Under the pieces are notes generated by a model. It saw nothing but the letters and a program-made list of their open reading frames with translations, searched no databases and was not told where the DNA came from. From NCBI RefSeq assembly GCF_000250675.2, contig NC_018681.1, positions 2,418,001-2,482,000 of the forward strand: 64,000 bases of DNA, written 5' to 3'. Shown here in pieces: positions 52,117 through 59,621 of this stretch. Position numbers and translations under genes: made by a program. Position 1 is the first letter of the stretch, and each line of letters opens with the position of its first letter. The stretch comes from Nocardia brasiliensis ATCC 700358. Its GTDB lineage: Bacteria; Actinomycetota; Actinomycetes; Mycobacteriales; Mycobacteriaceae.

Positions 52117-53451
52117 ATGGTGGACCGTAAACCGCCGCGGCCGCGCCGGATCTCCGAGGGCTCGTCCGAGCACGAGGTGTATCTGCCGACGGGCGCGCTC
52201 TCCCCGAACCGGCAAACCCGCGACCCGCTGCCGGACACGCTGCTCAAACGGGTGAAGCAGTTCTCCGGACGCCTCTCCACCGAGGCGGTCGGGTCGATGC
52301 AGGATCGGTTGCCGTTCTTCGCCGATCTGGACGCCGCGCAGCGCGCCGGCGTCCAGATGCTGGTGCAGACCGCGGTGGTGAACTTCCTGGAGTGGTTGCA
52401 GGACCCGGACAGCGATATCCGGTTCAGCCTCGACGCGTTCCAGGTGATCCCGCAGGATCTGGCGCGGCGGCTCACGCTGCGCCAGACCGTGGACATGGTC
52501 CGGGTGGCCATGGAGTTCTTCGAACAGTGGCTGCCCGCGCTCGCGCGCAACGACCGGCAGTTGGTCGCGTTGACCGAGGCGGTGCTGCGATACGGGCGTG
52601 AGCTCGGTTTCGCGGCCGCCTCGGTGTACGCGAGTGCCGCCGAATCCCGGGGCGCGTGGGACACCAGGCTGGAAGCGCTGGTGGTCGACGCGGTGGTCCG
52701 CGGCGACACCGGCCCGGACATGCTGTCCCGGGCGGCGACGCTGAACTGGGACGCCACCGCGCCCGCGACCGTGCTGGTGGGCACACCGCCGCCGGAGCAC
52801 GGCATGTCGTCGGTGGGCTCGGTGCACGCGATCGCGGCCCGGCACGGCCGCGCGGCGCTGGCCGTGGTGCAGGGCACCCGCCTGGTGATGGTGGTGAGCG
52901 GGCACCTGGGTGAGTCGTCCTATATATCCCCGTTTCTCGCGGATCTGCTCGCCGAGGTCTTCTCCGACGGGCCGGTGGTGATCGGCCCGACCACCCGCAC
53001 GCTGGGCGCCGCGCACGCCAGCGCGGTCGAAGCGCTGGCCGGAATGGAGGCCGTGGTGGGCTGGCGCGGTGCGCCACGCCCGGTGCATGCGACCGAATTG
53101 CTGCCCGAACGCGCTTTGCTCGGCGATCGAGCTGCGGTCGAGGCGTTGAACGAGTATCTTGTCCTTCCGTTGGCCGCGGCGGGATCGGCGCTGGCGGACA
53201 CCCTCGAGGCCTATCTGGATTGTGGTGGCGCTGTCGAGACTTGTGCCCGTCAGTTGTACGTCCATCCAAATACCGTTCGCTACCGCCTCAAACGGATCGC
53301 CGAAATCACAGGTCGTGATCCGATGAATCCGCGGGACGCGTATGTGCTCAGAATCGCCGCCACAGTGGGTCGTTTGACACGAACCCGTAACGAATCGTCA
53401 ACACCTACCCCAGAGGCCACTCATCTCGCCCTGGGCAACGAGGGGCTGTAA
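52117..53451 (+). CDS. mabR: PucR/CdaR-type regulator of FAS-II (MabR)
   Basis: A 444-residue regulator with an N-terminal RsbRD-like helical part, a GGDEF-like middle and a C-terminal PucR HTH (LEAYLDCGGAVETCARQLYV, HPNTVRYRLKRIAEITG). Its place between aceE and fabD corresponds to mycobacterial MabR (Rv2242) and streptomycete FasR, regulators of the fatty-acid synthase operon. The predicted target TTTTGT-N9-ACAAAA is present at 53493-53513 before fabD. It starts 11 bp after aceE, so the two are cotranscribed. Confidence 0.92.
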   Translation: MVDRKPPRPRRISEGSSEHEVYLPTGALSPNRQTRDPLPDTLLKRVKQFSGRLSTEAVGSMQDRLPFFADLDAAQRAGVQMLVQTAVVNFLEWLQDPDSDIRFSLDAFQVIPQDLARRLTLRQTVDMVRVAMEFFEQWLPALARNDRQLVALTEAVLRYGRELGFAAASVYASAAESRGAWDTRLEALVVDAVVRGDTGPDMLSRAATLNWDATAPATVLVGTPPPEHGMSSVGSVHAIAARHGRAALAVVQGTRLVMVVSGHLGESSYISPFLADLLAEVFSDGPVVIGPTTRTLGAAHASAVEALAGMEAVVGWRGAPRPVHATELLPERALLGDRAAVEALNEYLVLPLAAAGSALADTLEAYLDCGGAVETCARQLYVHPNTVRYRLKRIAEITGRDPMNPRDAYVLRIAATVGRLTRTRNESSTPTPEATHLALGNEGL

Positions 53452-53459
53452 CGGAAATC

Positions 53460-53486
53460 GTGGGTTGTTCGATCCGAACAGCCCAC
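53460..53486 (+). terminator. Hairpin after mabR
   Basis: TGGGTTGTTCG (53461-53471) pairs with CGAACAGCCCA (53475-53485), 10 of 11 positions with a 3-nt loop, 9 bp after the mabR stop. There is no long T run. It may terminate mabR transcripts or act as a second operator beside the MabR site. Confidence 0.55.
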
Positions 53487-53491
53487 ATGCC

Positions 53492-53514
53492 GTTTTGTGG
53501 GAGTCCCACAAAAC
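53492..53514. promoter_or_regulatory. MabR operator upstream of fabD
   Basis: TTTTGT-N9-ACAAAA, extended to perfect 11-bp arms around a single central base (53492-53502 and 53504-53514). This is the inverted repeat I recall for mycobacterial MabR. It lies 65 bp before the fabD start. Confidence 0.85.
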
Positions 53515-53578
53515 CCGGCGGCAAGCTTCATTCGCGTCGACATCTCCTGCGGGGTGCCTCACAGTGTTCTCTTAGGGA

Positions 53579-54493
53579 GTGATCGCGTTGTTCGCCCCTG
53601 GACAGGGGTCCCAGACTCCCGGCATGCTCGCGCCTTGGCTCGACCTCCCTGGCGCGCATGACCGGCTCACTCTCTGGTCCATGGCCGCAGGCCTGGACCT
53701 GGTCCGCCTCGGCACCACGGCGACGGCCGAGGAAATCACGGATACCGCCGTGACGCAGCCACTGGTCGTGGCCGCCGCGTTGCTCGCGTACACGCAAATC
53801 CCCACGGATTCACTTCCGGCCGCTACCATCGTCGCCGGACACTCGGTCGGCGAACTCGCCGCCGCCGCGGTCGCCGGGGTCATCTCGCCCGACGACGCGG
53901 TGAAACTGGCCGCCATCCGCGGAGCGGAAATGGCCAAGGCGTGCGCGTTGGAGCCGACCGGCATGTCCGCGGTGCTCGGTGGCGATGAGGCCACCGTGCT
54001 CGCACGACTCGCGGAACTCGACCTGATTCCGGCCAACCGCAACGCGGCCGGGCAGATCGTCGCCGCGGGTCGGTTGGACGCGCTGGCGGAACTGGCCGCG
54101 AACCCGCCGGAGAAGTCGCGGATTCGCGCGCTGCCCGTCGCGGGTGCGTTCCACACCGAGTTCATGGCTTCGGCGCAGGACGCTGTGACCGATGCCATAT
54201 CGCAGATCGTGCCGAACGAGCCGACGCGGCTGCTGCTGTCGAACTTCGACGGTCAGCCGGTCAGCTCGGGACGTGATGCGATCAACAAGCTCGCGGCCCA
54301 GGTCACCAGGCCCGTCCGTTGGGATCTGTGCACCGAAACCGTAAGGCAGGCAGAGGTTTCCATGGTGGCGGAGTTGCCGCCGGCGGGCACCCTTGTCGGT
54401 ATCGCGAAGCGGGAGCTGAAGGGCACGCGCACACTGGCCCTGAAGACCCCCGAAGACCTCCCCGCGTTGGCCGGGGTGAGCATCTCCGGCTAG
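53579..54493 (+). CDS. fabD: Malonyl-CoA:ACP transacylase
   Basis: A 304-residue acyltransferase beginning IALFAPGQGSQTPGM, with the nucleophile in GHSVGEL and catalytic His in GAFHTEFM; PANRNAAGQIVAAG is typical of the mycobacterial FabD. It loads malonate onto AcpM for FAS-II. The GTG at 53579 is kept on homology; a TTG at 53588 has a better-spaced GGGA and may also be used. First gene of fabD-acpM-kasA. Confidence 0.95.
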   Translation: MIALFAPGQGSQTPGMLAPWLDLPGAHDRLTLWSMAAGLDLVRLGTTATAEEITDTAVTQPLVVAAALLAYTQIPTDSLPAATIVAGHSVGELAAAAVAGVISPDDAVKLAAIRGAEMAKACALEPTGMSAVLGGDEATVLARLAELDLIPANRNAAGQIVAAGRLDALAELAANPPEKSRIRALPVAGAFHTEFMASAQDAVTDAISQIVPNEPTRLLLSNFDGQPVSSGRDAINKLAAQVTRPVRWDLCTETVRQAEVSMVAELPPAGTLVGIAKRELKGTRTLALKTPEDLPALAGVSISG

Positions 54494-54612
54494 CTTTTTC
54501 CGGCAGCCATGCATCGGTATGCACGGTTGTGACCGAGCGGACGTAACCATCGCCCGCCTCGATCCGAAAAAACAGGTACGAGCCCTACAAAGAACAAGAA
54601 GGGAGCCACGAA

Positions 54613-54912
54613 GTGGCCGCTCTGACCCAGGAACAAATCGTCGAGGAACTCGGCAAGATCATCGAAGAGGTGACGGGTATCGAACCCTCCGAGGTGACGA
54701 TCGAGAAGTCCTTCGTCGATGACCTGGACATCGACTCGCTGTCCATGGTCGAGATTGCGGTGCAGACCGAGGACAAGTACGGCGTGAAGATCCCGGACGA
54801 GGATCTGGCCAGCCTGAAGACGGTCGGCGACGCGGTCGCCTACATCCAGAAGCTCGAGGCCGAGAACGCTGACGCGGCCGCGGAGCTCAAGGCCAAGTTC
54901 GACGCCGAGTAG
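54613..54912 (+). CDS. acpM: Meromycolate extension acyl carrier protein
   Basis: A 99-residue ACP with the phosphopantetheine Ser42 in DDLDIDSLSMVEI. The acidic C-terminal tail (AENADAAAELKAKFDAE) makes it longer than ordinary ~80-residue ACPs, as in AcpM. It starts with GTG after GGGAG, 119 bp after fabD and 10 bp before kasA. It carries growing acyl chains in FAS-II. Confidence 0.95.
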   Translation: MAALTQEQIVEELGKIIEEVTGIEPSEVTIEKSFVDDLDIDSLSMVEIAVQTEDKYGVKIPDEDLASLKTVGDAVAYIQKLEAENADAAAELKAKFDAE

Positions 54913-54922
54913 GGCCGACACT

Positions 54923-56173
54923 GTGACCACTCCTTCCACCTTGAACGGGAATTTCCCCAACGTCGTCGTCACTAGCCTGGCGGCGACCACGTCGATCGCG
55001 GGTGACGTCGATGCGACGTGGAAGGGACTCCTCAACGGCGAGAGCGGTATCGACGTTCTCGAGGATTCCTTCGTCGAGGAATACGACCTTCCGGTCCGCA
55101 TCGGCGGTCACCTGAAGGTCCGGCCCGAGACCCTGCTCACCCGAGTCGAGTGCCGGCGCATGGCGTACGTCGAGCAGCTCGCGACCGTGCTCGGTCGCGA
55201 AGTCTGGCGTAACGCGGGCAGCCCGGAGGTCGACCCGGAACGGCTGGGTGTGGCCATCGGAACCGGGTTGGGTGGCGGCGACGCCCTCATCGACTCGGTG
55301 GACAAGCTGAAGAACGGTGGCTATCGCAAGATTTCGCCGTTGGCTGTGCAGATGGTCATGCCGAACGGTCCTTCGGCCGTTGTCGGCCTCGAATTGAAGG
55401 CCAGGGCAGGAGTGGTCACTCCGGTCTCGGCATGCTCGTCAGGCTCCGAGGCCATCGCCAACGCATGGCGGATGATCGTCATGGGCGATGCGGACATGGT
55501 CGTCACCGGTGGTGTCGAGGGTTACATCGACTCGGTGCCGATCGCGGCGTTCAGCATGATGCGCGCCATGAGCACCCGCAACGACGATCCGAAGGGTGCC
55601 TCGCGTCCGTTCGACAAGGACCGCGACGGTTTCGTCTTCGGTGAGGCGGGCGCCCTGATGGTCATCGAGACCGAAGAGCACGCCAAGGCGCGTGGGGCCA
55701 CCATCCACGCTCGCCTGCTCGGTGCCGGTATCACCTCGGACGGCTTCCACCTGGTCGCCCCCGCCCCGGACGGCGTCGGCGCGGCACGGGCGATGAAGCG
55801 GGCGATGCAGACCGCGGGTCTGACCGCCAAGGACATCACCCACGTCAACGCGCACGCCACCGCGACACCGATCGGTGACACCGCCGAGGCCAACGCGATC
55901 AGCCTGGCCGTCGGCAAGCACGCTTCGGTGTACGCCCCGAAATCCGCACTGGGCCACTCGATCGGCGCCGTCGGCGCACTCGAGTCCGTGCTGACCGTGC
56001 TCAGCATCCGGGACGGCATCGTCCCGCCGACGCTGAACCTGGAGAACCAGGACCCGGCCATCGATCTCGACGTGGTACACGGCGAGGCGCGCCGGCAGGA
56101 GATCGAGTACGCGATCAACAACTCCTTCGGTTTCGGTGGGCACAACGTCGCGCTCGCCTTCGGTCGGGCCTAG
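54923..56173 (+). CDS. kasA: Beta-ketoacyl-ACP synthase KasA
   Basis: A 416-residue condensing enzyme with the catalytic triad in VSACSSGSEA (Cys), VNAHATATP (His) and SALGHSIGA (His). It extends acyl-AcpM with malonyl-AcpM. In mycobacteria kasB follows; here the next gene is accD6, so only one elongating synthase is encoded, consistent with shorter nocardial mycolic acids. A hairpin terminator follows at 56200-56244. Confidence 0.95.
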   Translation: MTTPSTLNGNFPNVVVTSLAATTSIAGDVDATWKGLLNGESGIDVLEDSFVEEYDLPVRIGGHLKVRPETLLTRVECRRMAYVEQLATVLGREVWRNAGSPEVDPERLGVAIGTGLGGGDALIDSVDKLKNGGYRKISPLAVQMVMPNGPSAVVGLELKARAGVVTPVSACSSGSEAIANAWRMIVMGDADMVVTGGVEGYIDSVPIAAFSMMRAMSTRNDDPKGASRPFDKDRDGFVFGEAGALMVIETEEHAKARGATIHARLLGAGITSDGFHLVAPAPDGVGAARAMKRAMQTAGLTAKDITHVNAHATATPIGDTAEANAISLAVGKHASVYAPKSALGHSIGAVGALESVLTVLSIRDGIVPPTLNLENQDPAIDLDVVHGEARRQEIEYAINNSFGFGGHNVALAFGRA

Positions 56174-56199
56174 CCGCTTCGACTGAGACTGCTCGAACG

Positions 56200-56244
56200 A
56201 TCCCGGCGGGATCTGCCGCTTCGACGGCCAGATCCCGCCGGGAT
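56200..56244 (+). terminator. Strong hairpin between kasA and accD6
   Basis: Perfect 16-bp arms (56200-56215 and 56229-56244), 13-nt loop, followed by TGCCATTTT. It lies 26 bp after kasA and 56 bp before accD6. It probably reduces read-through, setting the KasA to AccD6 ratio. Confidence 0.85.
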
Positions 56245-56299
56245 TGCCATTTTGCAGCCGCTTGCGCGGCCTTTTCCTGAAGGTTGAGGGAAGAACGCG

Positions 56300-57733
56300 A
56301 TGACAACCATGGCTTCCGCGTTGCACCAGGCGACATCGACCGATCCGCGGGATCCGCTGGGTCGGCTGCAGCGCTTCTTCGATCCCGGCACGCTGCTTCC
56401 GCTGCACCCGCGCGACAAGTCCGGCGTGCTCGCCGCGATCGGCGAGGTCGATGGCGTGCGCACCGTGGCCTACTGCTCCGACGCCACCGTGATGGGTGGC
56501 GCGATGGGCGTGGAGGGCTGCAAGCACATCGTCGACGCGATCGACACCGCCATCGACTCCGGCGTTCCCGTCGTCGGTATCTGGCATTCCGGCGGCGCCC
56601 GGCTGGCCGAGGGCGTCGAGGCCCTGCACGCGGTCGGCCTGGTCTTCGAGGCCATGGTGCGCGCCTCCGGCCTGGTACCGCAGATTTCCGTGGTGGTCGG
56701 CTTCGCCGCGGGCGGCGCCGCCTACGGCCCCGCACTCACCGACATCGTGATCATGGCGCCCGAGGGCCGGATCTTCGTCACCGGTCCCGACGTGGTGCGC
56801 AGCGTGACCGGCGAGCAGGTCGACATGGCCACCCTCGGCGGCCCGCAGACGCACGGCAAGAAGTCCGGCGTCACCCATATCGTGGCCGACGACGAGGCCG
56901 ACGCGGTGCATCGCGCCCGGCGGCTGGTGTCGATGTTCGCCGAGCAGGGTGAATTCGATCTGGTGGCGGCCGCGCACGGCGACGTCGACCTCAAAGCGAT
57001 GCTGCCGGAATCGCCCAAACGCGCCTACGACGTGAAGCCGATCATCCACGAACTGCTCGACAACGTCGACGGCGAAAGCTCGTTCGAGGAGTTGCAGGCC
57101 GGCTACGCGCGCAGCATCGTCACCGGCCTCGGCCGGTTGAGCGGGCGCACCGTCGGCGTGCTCGCGAACAACCCGATCCGCCTCGGTGGTTGCCTCAACT
57201 CCGAAAGTGCCGAGAAGGCAGCGCGTTTCGTGCGGCTGTGCAATTCGTTCGGCATTCCGCTCATCGTCGTCACCGACGTGCCCGGCTATCTGCCCGGGGT
57301 CGGCCAGGAGTGGGAAGGCGTGGTGCGCCGCGGCGCCAAGCTGCTGCACGCGTTCGCCGAGGCGCGCGTCCCGCGCGTCACGCTGGTGACCCGCAAGATC
57401 TACGGCGGCGCCTACATCGCGATGAACGCGCGCTCGCTGGGCGCGACCGCCGTGTACGCGTGGCCCGGCTCCGAGGTCGCGGTGATGGGCGCCAAGGCGG
57501 CCGTCGGCATCCTGCACAAGAAGGCGCTGGCCGCCGCCCCGGAGGACGAGCGGGAAGCGCTGCACGAGCGGCTCACCGCCGAGCACGAGCGCATCGCGGG
57601 CGGCGTCGAACGCGCCGTCGCGATCGGCGTGGTGGACCAGGTGATCGACCCGGCCAAGACGCGCAGCATCATCGCCGCCGCGCTGGCCGCCGCGCCGTCG
57701 CGGCCGAGCAGGTTGAAGAACATCCCGCTGTAA
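56300..57733 (+). CDS. accD6: Acyl-CoA carboxylase carboxyltransferase (AccD6)
   Basis: A 477-residue carboxyltransferase beta subunit. The two crotonase-fold halves carry the oxyanion segments WHSGGARLAEG, GFAAGGAAYGPAL and later DVPGYLPGVGQEW and RKIYGGAYIAMN. It transfers CO2 from carboxybiotin to acetyl-CoA to make malonyl-CoA for FAS-II. It is shorter than AccD4/5, as expected for AccD6. The start follows GAGGGAAG. Confidence 0.95.
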   Translation: MTTMASALHQATSTDPRDPLGRLQRFFDPGTLLPLHPRDKSGVLAAIGEVDGVRTVAYCSDATVMGGAMGVEGCKHIVDAIDTAIDSGVPVVGIWHSGGARLAEGVEALHAVGLVFEAMVRASGLVPQISVVVGFAAGGAAYGPALTDIVIMAPEGRIFVTGPDVVRSVTGEQVDMATLGGPQTHGKKSGVTHIVADDEADAVHRARRLVSMFAEQGEFDLVAAAHGDVDLKAMLPESPKRAYDVKPIIHELLDNVDGESSFEELQAGYARSIVTGLGRLSGRTVGVLANNPIRLGGCLNSESAEKAARFVRLCNSFGIPLIVVTDVPGYLPGVGQEWEGVVRRGAKLLHAFAEARVPRVTLVTRKIYGGAYIAMNARSLGATAVYAWPGSEVAVMGAKAAVGILHKKALAAAPEDEREALHERLTAEHERIAGGVERAVAIGVVDQVIDPAKTRSIIAAALAAAPSRPSRLKNIPL

Positions 57734-57740
57734 ACGACCG

Positions 57741-57777
57741 CGCAACTGGGCCCCGATACGTCCGGGGCCCAGTTGCG
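57741..57777 (+). terminator. Terminator after accD6
   Basis: CGCAACTGGGCCCC (57741-57754) and its perfect complement (57764-57777) enclose GATACGTCC: 14-bp arms, 9-nt loop, 7 bp after the accD6 stop codon. Confidence 0.85.
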
Positions 57778-57838
57778 TTGTACGGGGCCGGACTTCGCCT
57801 CCGCCGTACCGGTTCCGCGCGCGCTGGCCTCCGAGCCA

Positions 57839-58101
57839 CGTCGCGCCGCGCCGTGTCGCACCGTGTCGCGCGGTGTTGCGCCGTGTTGCCCCGCGTCGTG
57901 TCGCGCTGCGCCGTGTCGTACCGCACCGCGCCGTAGTCGCGCCGCGCTGTGTCGCGCCGTGCTGTGTCGCGCCGTGCTGTGTCGCGCCGCGCTGTGTCGC
58001 GCCGCGCCGCGCTGTGTCGCGCCGCGCTGTGTCGCGCCGCGCCGCGCTGTGTCGCGCCGCGCTGTGTCGCGCCGCGCTGTGTTGCGCCGCGCCGCGCCGC
58101 A
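57839..58101. repeat. 15-bp minisatellite (CTGTGTCGCGCC-rich)
   Basis: A core of nine copies of GCTGTGTCGCGCCGC/T lies at 57946-58090, two of them followed by an extra GCCGC; the flanks 57839-57945 and 58091-58101 are degenerate versions. Because the period is a multiple of three, every frame stays open on both strands, but the resulting peptides are pentapeptide repeats without other support. Together with flanks it fills the 490-bp gap between accD6 and hxlR. Confidence 0.9.
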
Positions 58102-58224
58102 CCCGTTTCTCGCACGGGTACTGTCTCCCCGCACCCGCTCCGACATGCCACAGCGGGTGCGAGGCGTTGGAACTGGTGCTGGAACGCGGAAAGGGTGTGT
58201 GCGGGTGGTCGGTAGCATCTAAAG

Positions 58225-58716
58225 GTGCGCTATGAGGAACTTGCCGACGTGCCGTGCTCGATCACGCGTCCGCTCGTGATCTTCGGCGACCGCTGGACGC
58301 TGCTGATCCTGAAGTTCGCCTTCTCCGGGGTGCGCCGGTTCAACGCGTTCCAGAGTGCGCTCGGTATTTCCCGCAGCCGGTTGCAGGATCGCCTCGATCG
58401 GCTGATCGAACACGAGATCCTGGTGAAACAGAAGGCCGCGGTCGGCGCGCACGAGGAATATCGGCTCACGCAGAAGGGCCACGATATCTACCCGATCCTG
58501 ATGGCGATCCGGGACTGGGGCGACACCTACATGGCGCCGGACGGCCCGCCGGTGCGTTACGCGCACCGCGACTGCACCGGTGAGGTGCACGCGAAACTCG
58601 AGTGCGACGTGTGCGGCAGCGCGGTCACCGCCCGCGACGTGACCCCCGAACCCGGGCCCGGACTGCTCGGGCCCGAACTCGACGCCGATCAATCGGTGAA
58701 CCAGGTCGCCACCTGA
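58225..58716 (+). CDS. HxlR-family transcriptional regulator
   Basis: A 163-residue MarR-like winged-helix protein: CSITRPLVIFGDRWTLLILK, RFNAFQSALGISRSRLQDRL, EEYRLTQKGHDIYPILMAIRDWGD. The tail has CDVCGS, and with the DCTGEVHAKLEC segment it may bind metal or sense thiols. It starts with GTG, and AAAGG is the only ribosome-site candidate. Its end overlaps the convergent nitroreductase gene by 28 bp; such pairs are common and HxlR often senses electrophiles such as quinones. Confidence 0.9.
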   Translation: MRYEELADVPCSITRPLVIFGDRWTLLILKFAFSGVRRFNAFQSALGISRSRLQDRLDRLIEHEILVKQKAAVGAHEEYRLTQKGHDIYPILMAIRDWGDTYMAPDGPPVRYAHRDCTGEVHAKLECDVCGSAVTARDVTPEPGPGLLGPELDADQSVNQVAT

Positions 58717-59384
58717 TCGATGCCCTCGCGTGCGGTACGGAATCCGTTGACCGGGTGCGCGGTGTCCGGGTAACCGAACGAGATGCCGGCGACCACCCGG
58801 CGATGGTCGGGTATGTCGAAGTACTCCCGGATGAACGGCGCATACGAGGCCAGCGCGGCCTGCGGTGCCGCACCGAGGCCGAGGCTCTGCGCGCCGAGCA
58901 GGAAGTTGCCGAGGTACAGGCCGCAGTCGACGGCGCCGTAGACGCCGAGATCCGCCTCGGTCGTCACGATCGCGACGTGCGGGGCATCGAACAGTTCGAA
59001 GTTGCGTAGCGTCTGGCGCATGGTCTTCTCGTGCTCGCCTTTTGCGATCCCGACGCTGTCGTAGAGCTGAAAGCCGCACGCGCGCCTGCGATCCCGGTAC
59101 ACCCCGGCGTACTGTGCGGGGAACGCGAAATCCGGTTCCGGAGTGGCGGTTCGGACGTGCTCGAGCAGTGCCGCGCGGAAACGGTCGGTGCCCGCGCCCT
59201 CGGTCAGCACCAGCTGCCACGGTTGGGTGTTGCACCAGGACGCCGTCCGCTGGGACAGGCGCAGCAGCTGTTCGATGACGGCCCGCGGCACCGGATCGGC
59301 CAGGAACTGCCGGCAGGTCCAGCGCTCGTCGAGCAGTCGGGTCAGCGTGGCGAATTCCTGGGTGTCCACCTCGGCCGTTGTCAT
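58689..59384 (-). CDS. Nitroreductase-family FMN oxidoreductase
   Basis: A 231-residue protein: RWTCRQFLADPV, SWCNTQPWQLVL, DCGLYLGNFLLGAQSLGLGAAPQ and VAGISFGYPD are nitroreductase FMN-binding motifs. It would reduce nitro- or quinone compounds with NAD(P)H. It is convergent with the HxlR gene, and the palindrome at 59400-59416 lies 16 bp upstream of its ATG, so HxlR control is likely. Confidence 0.9.
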   Translation of the reverse strand: MTTAEVDTQEFATLTRLLDERWTCRQFLADPVPRAVIEQLLRLSQRTASWCNTQPWQLVLTEGAGTDRFRAALLEHVRTATPEPDFAFPAQYAGVYRDRRRACGFQLYDSVGIAKGEHEKTMRQTLRNFELFDAPHVAIVTTEADLGVYGAVDCGLYLGNFLLGAQSLGLGAAPQAALASYAPFIREYFDIPDHRRVVAGISFGYPDTAHPVNGFRTAREGIDQVATWFTD

Positions 59385-59399
59385 GCCATCTCCTCATTC

Positions 59400-59416
59400 G
59401 GTCCCATTATGAGACC
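59400..59416. promoter_or_regulatory. Operator palindrome upstream of nitroreductase gene
   Basis: GGTCCCATTATGAGACC is a 17-bp dyad (arms GGTCYCAT/ATGRGACC, one mismatch) centred 24 bp before the ATG. A dyad of this size fits an HxlR dimer; the only HxlR gene in view is the convergent neighbour. Confidence 0.6.
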
Positions 59417-59460
59417 AAACGCTAGCATCGGCCGGGCGATCTCGGAATGCTCCGGAACCA

Positions 59461-59528
59461 CTAGGGCCTGTTTCCTACGTCACGGCGGCGCCTTCGGGGT
59501 CCGCCGTGACGTACGAAACGGGCCCTAG
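59461..59528. repeat. 28-bp-arm inverted repeat (possible MITE, terminator or structured RNA)
   Basis: Arms 59461-59488 and 59501-59528 pair at 26 of 28 positions around a 12-nt loop CGCCTTCGGGGT. The ends read CTAGGGCC/GGCCCTAG. It lies in the 240-bp gap between the nitroreductase (minus) and methyltransferase (plus) genes, so it cannot be a terminator of either; no gene ends here. Confidence 0.8.
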
Positions 59529-59621
59529 GCTCGTGCTTGCCTAGGAACCCGGTGTTCGGTGCTGTGCGCGCAGTGCTCGGATTACGCCGAATGGGACGCC
59601 CGAAAAGGGCAGAATCCACGC

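Noticed and set aside
53588..54493. TTG start for fabD instead of GTG 53579
   Set aside because: Spacing to GGGA is better, but the homologous proteins begin with the three extra residues MIAL-type start; kept only as an alternative.
57839..58101. CRISPR-like repeat array
   Set aside because: Units are contiguous 15-mers without unique spacers and there are no cas genes.
55439..58102. 887-codon antisense frame across kasA, accD6 and the minisatellite
   Set aside because: Spans three transcription units and the repeat; the product is repetitive and has no domain. The 15-bp period keeps it open artificially.
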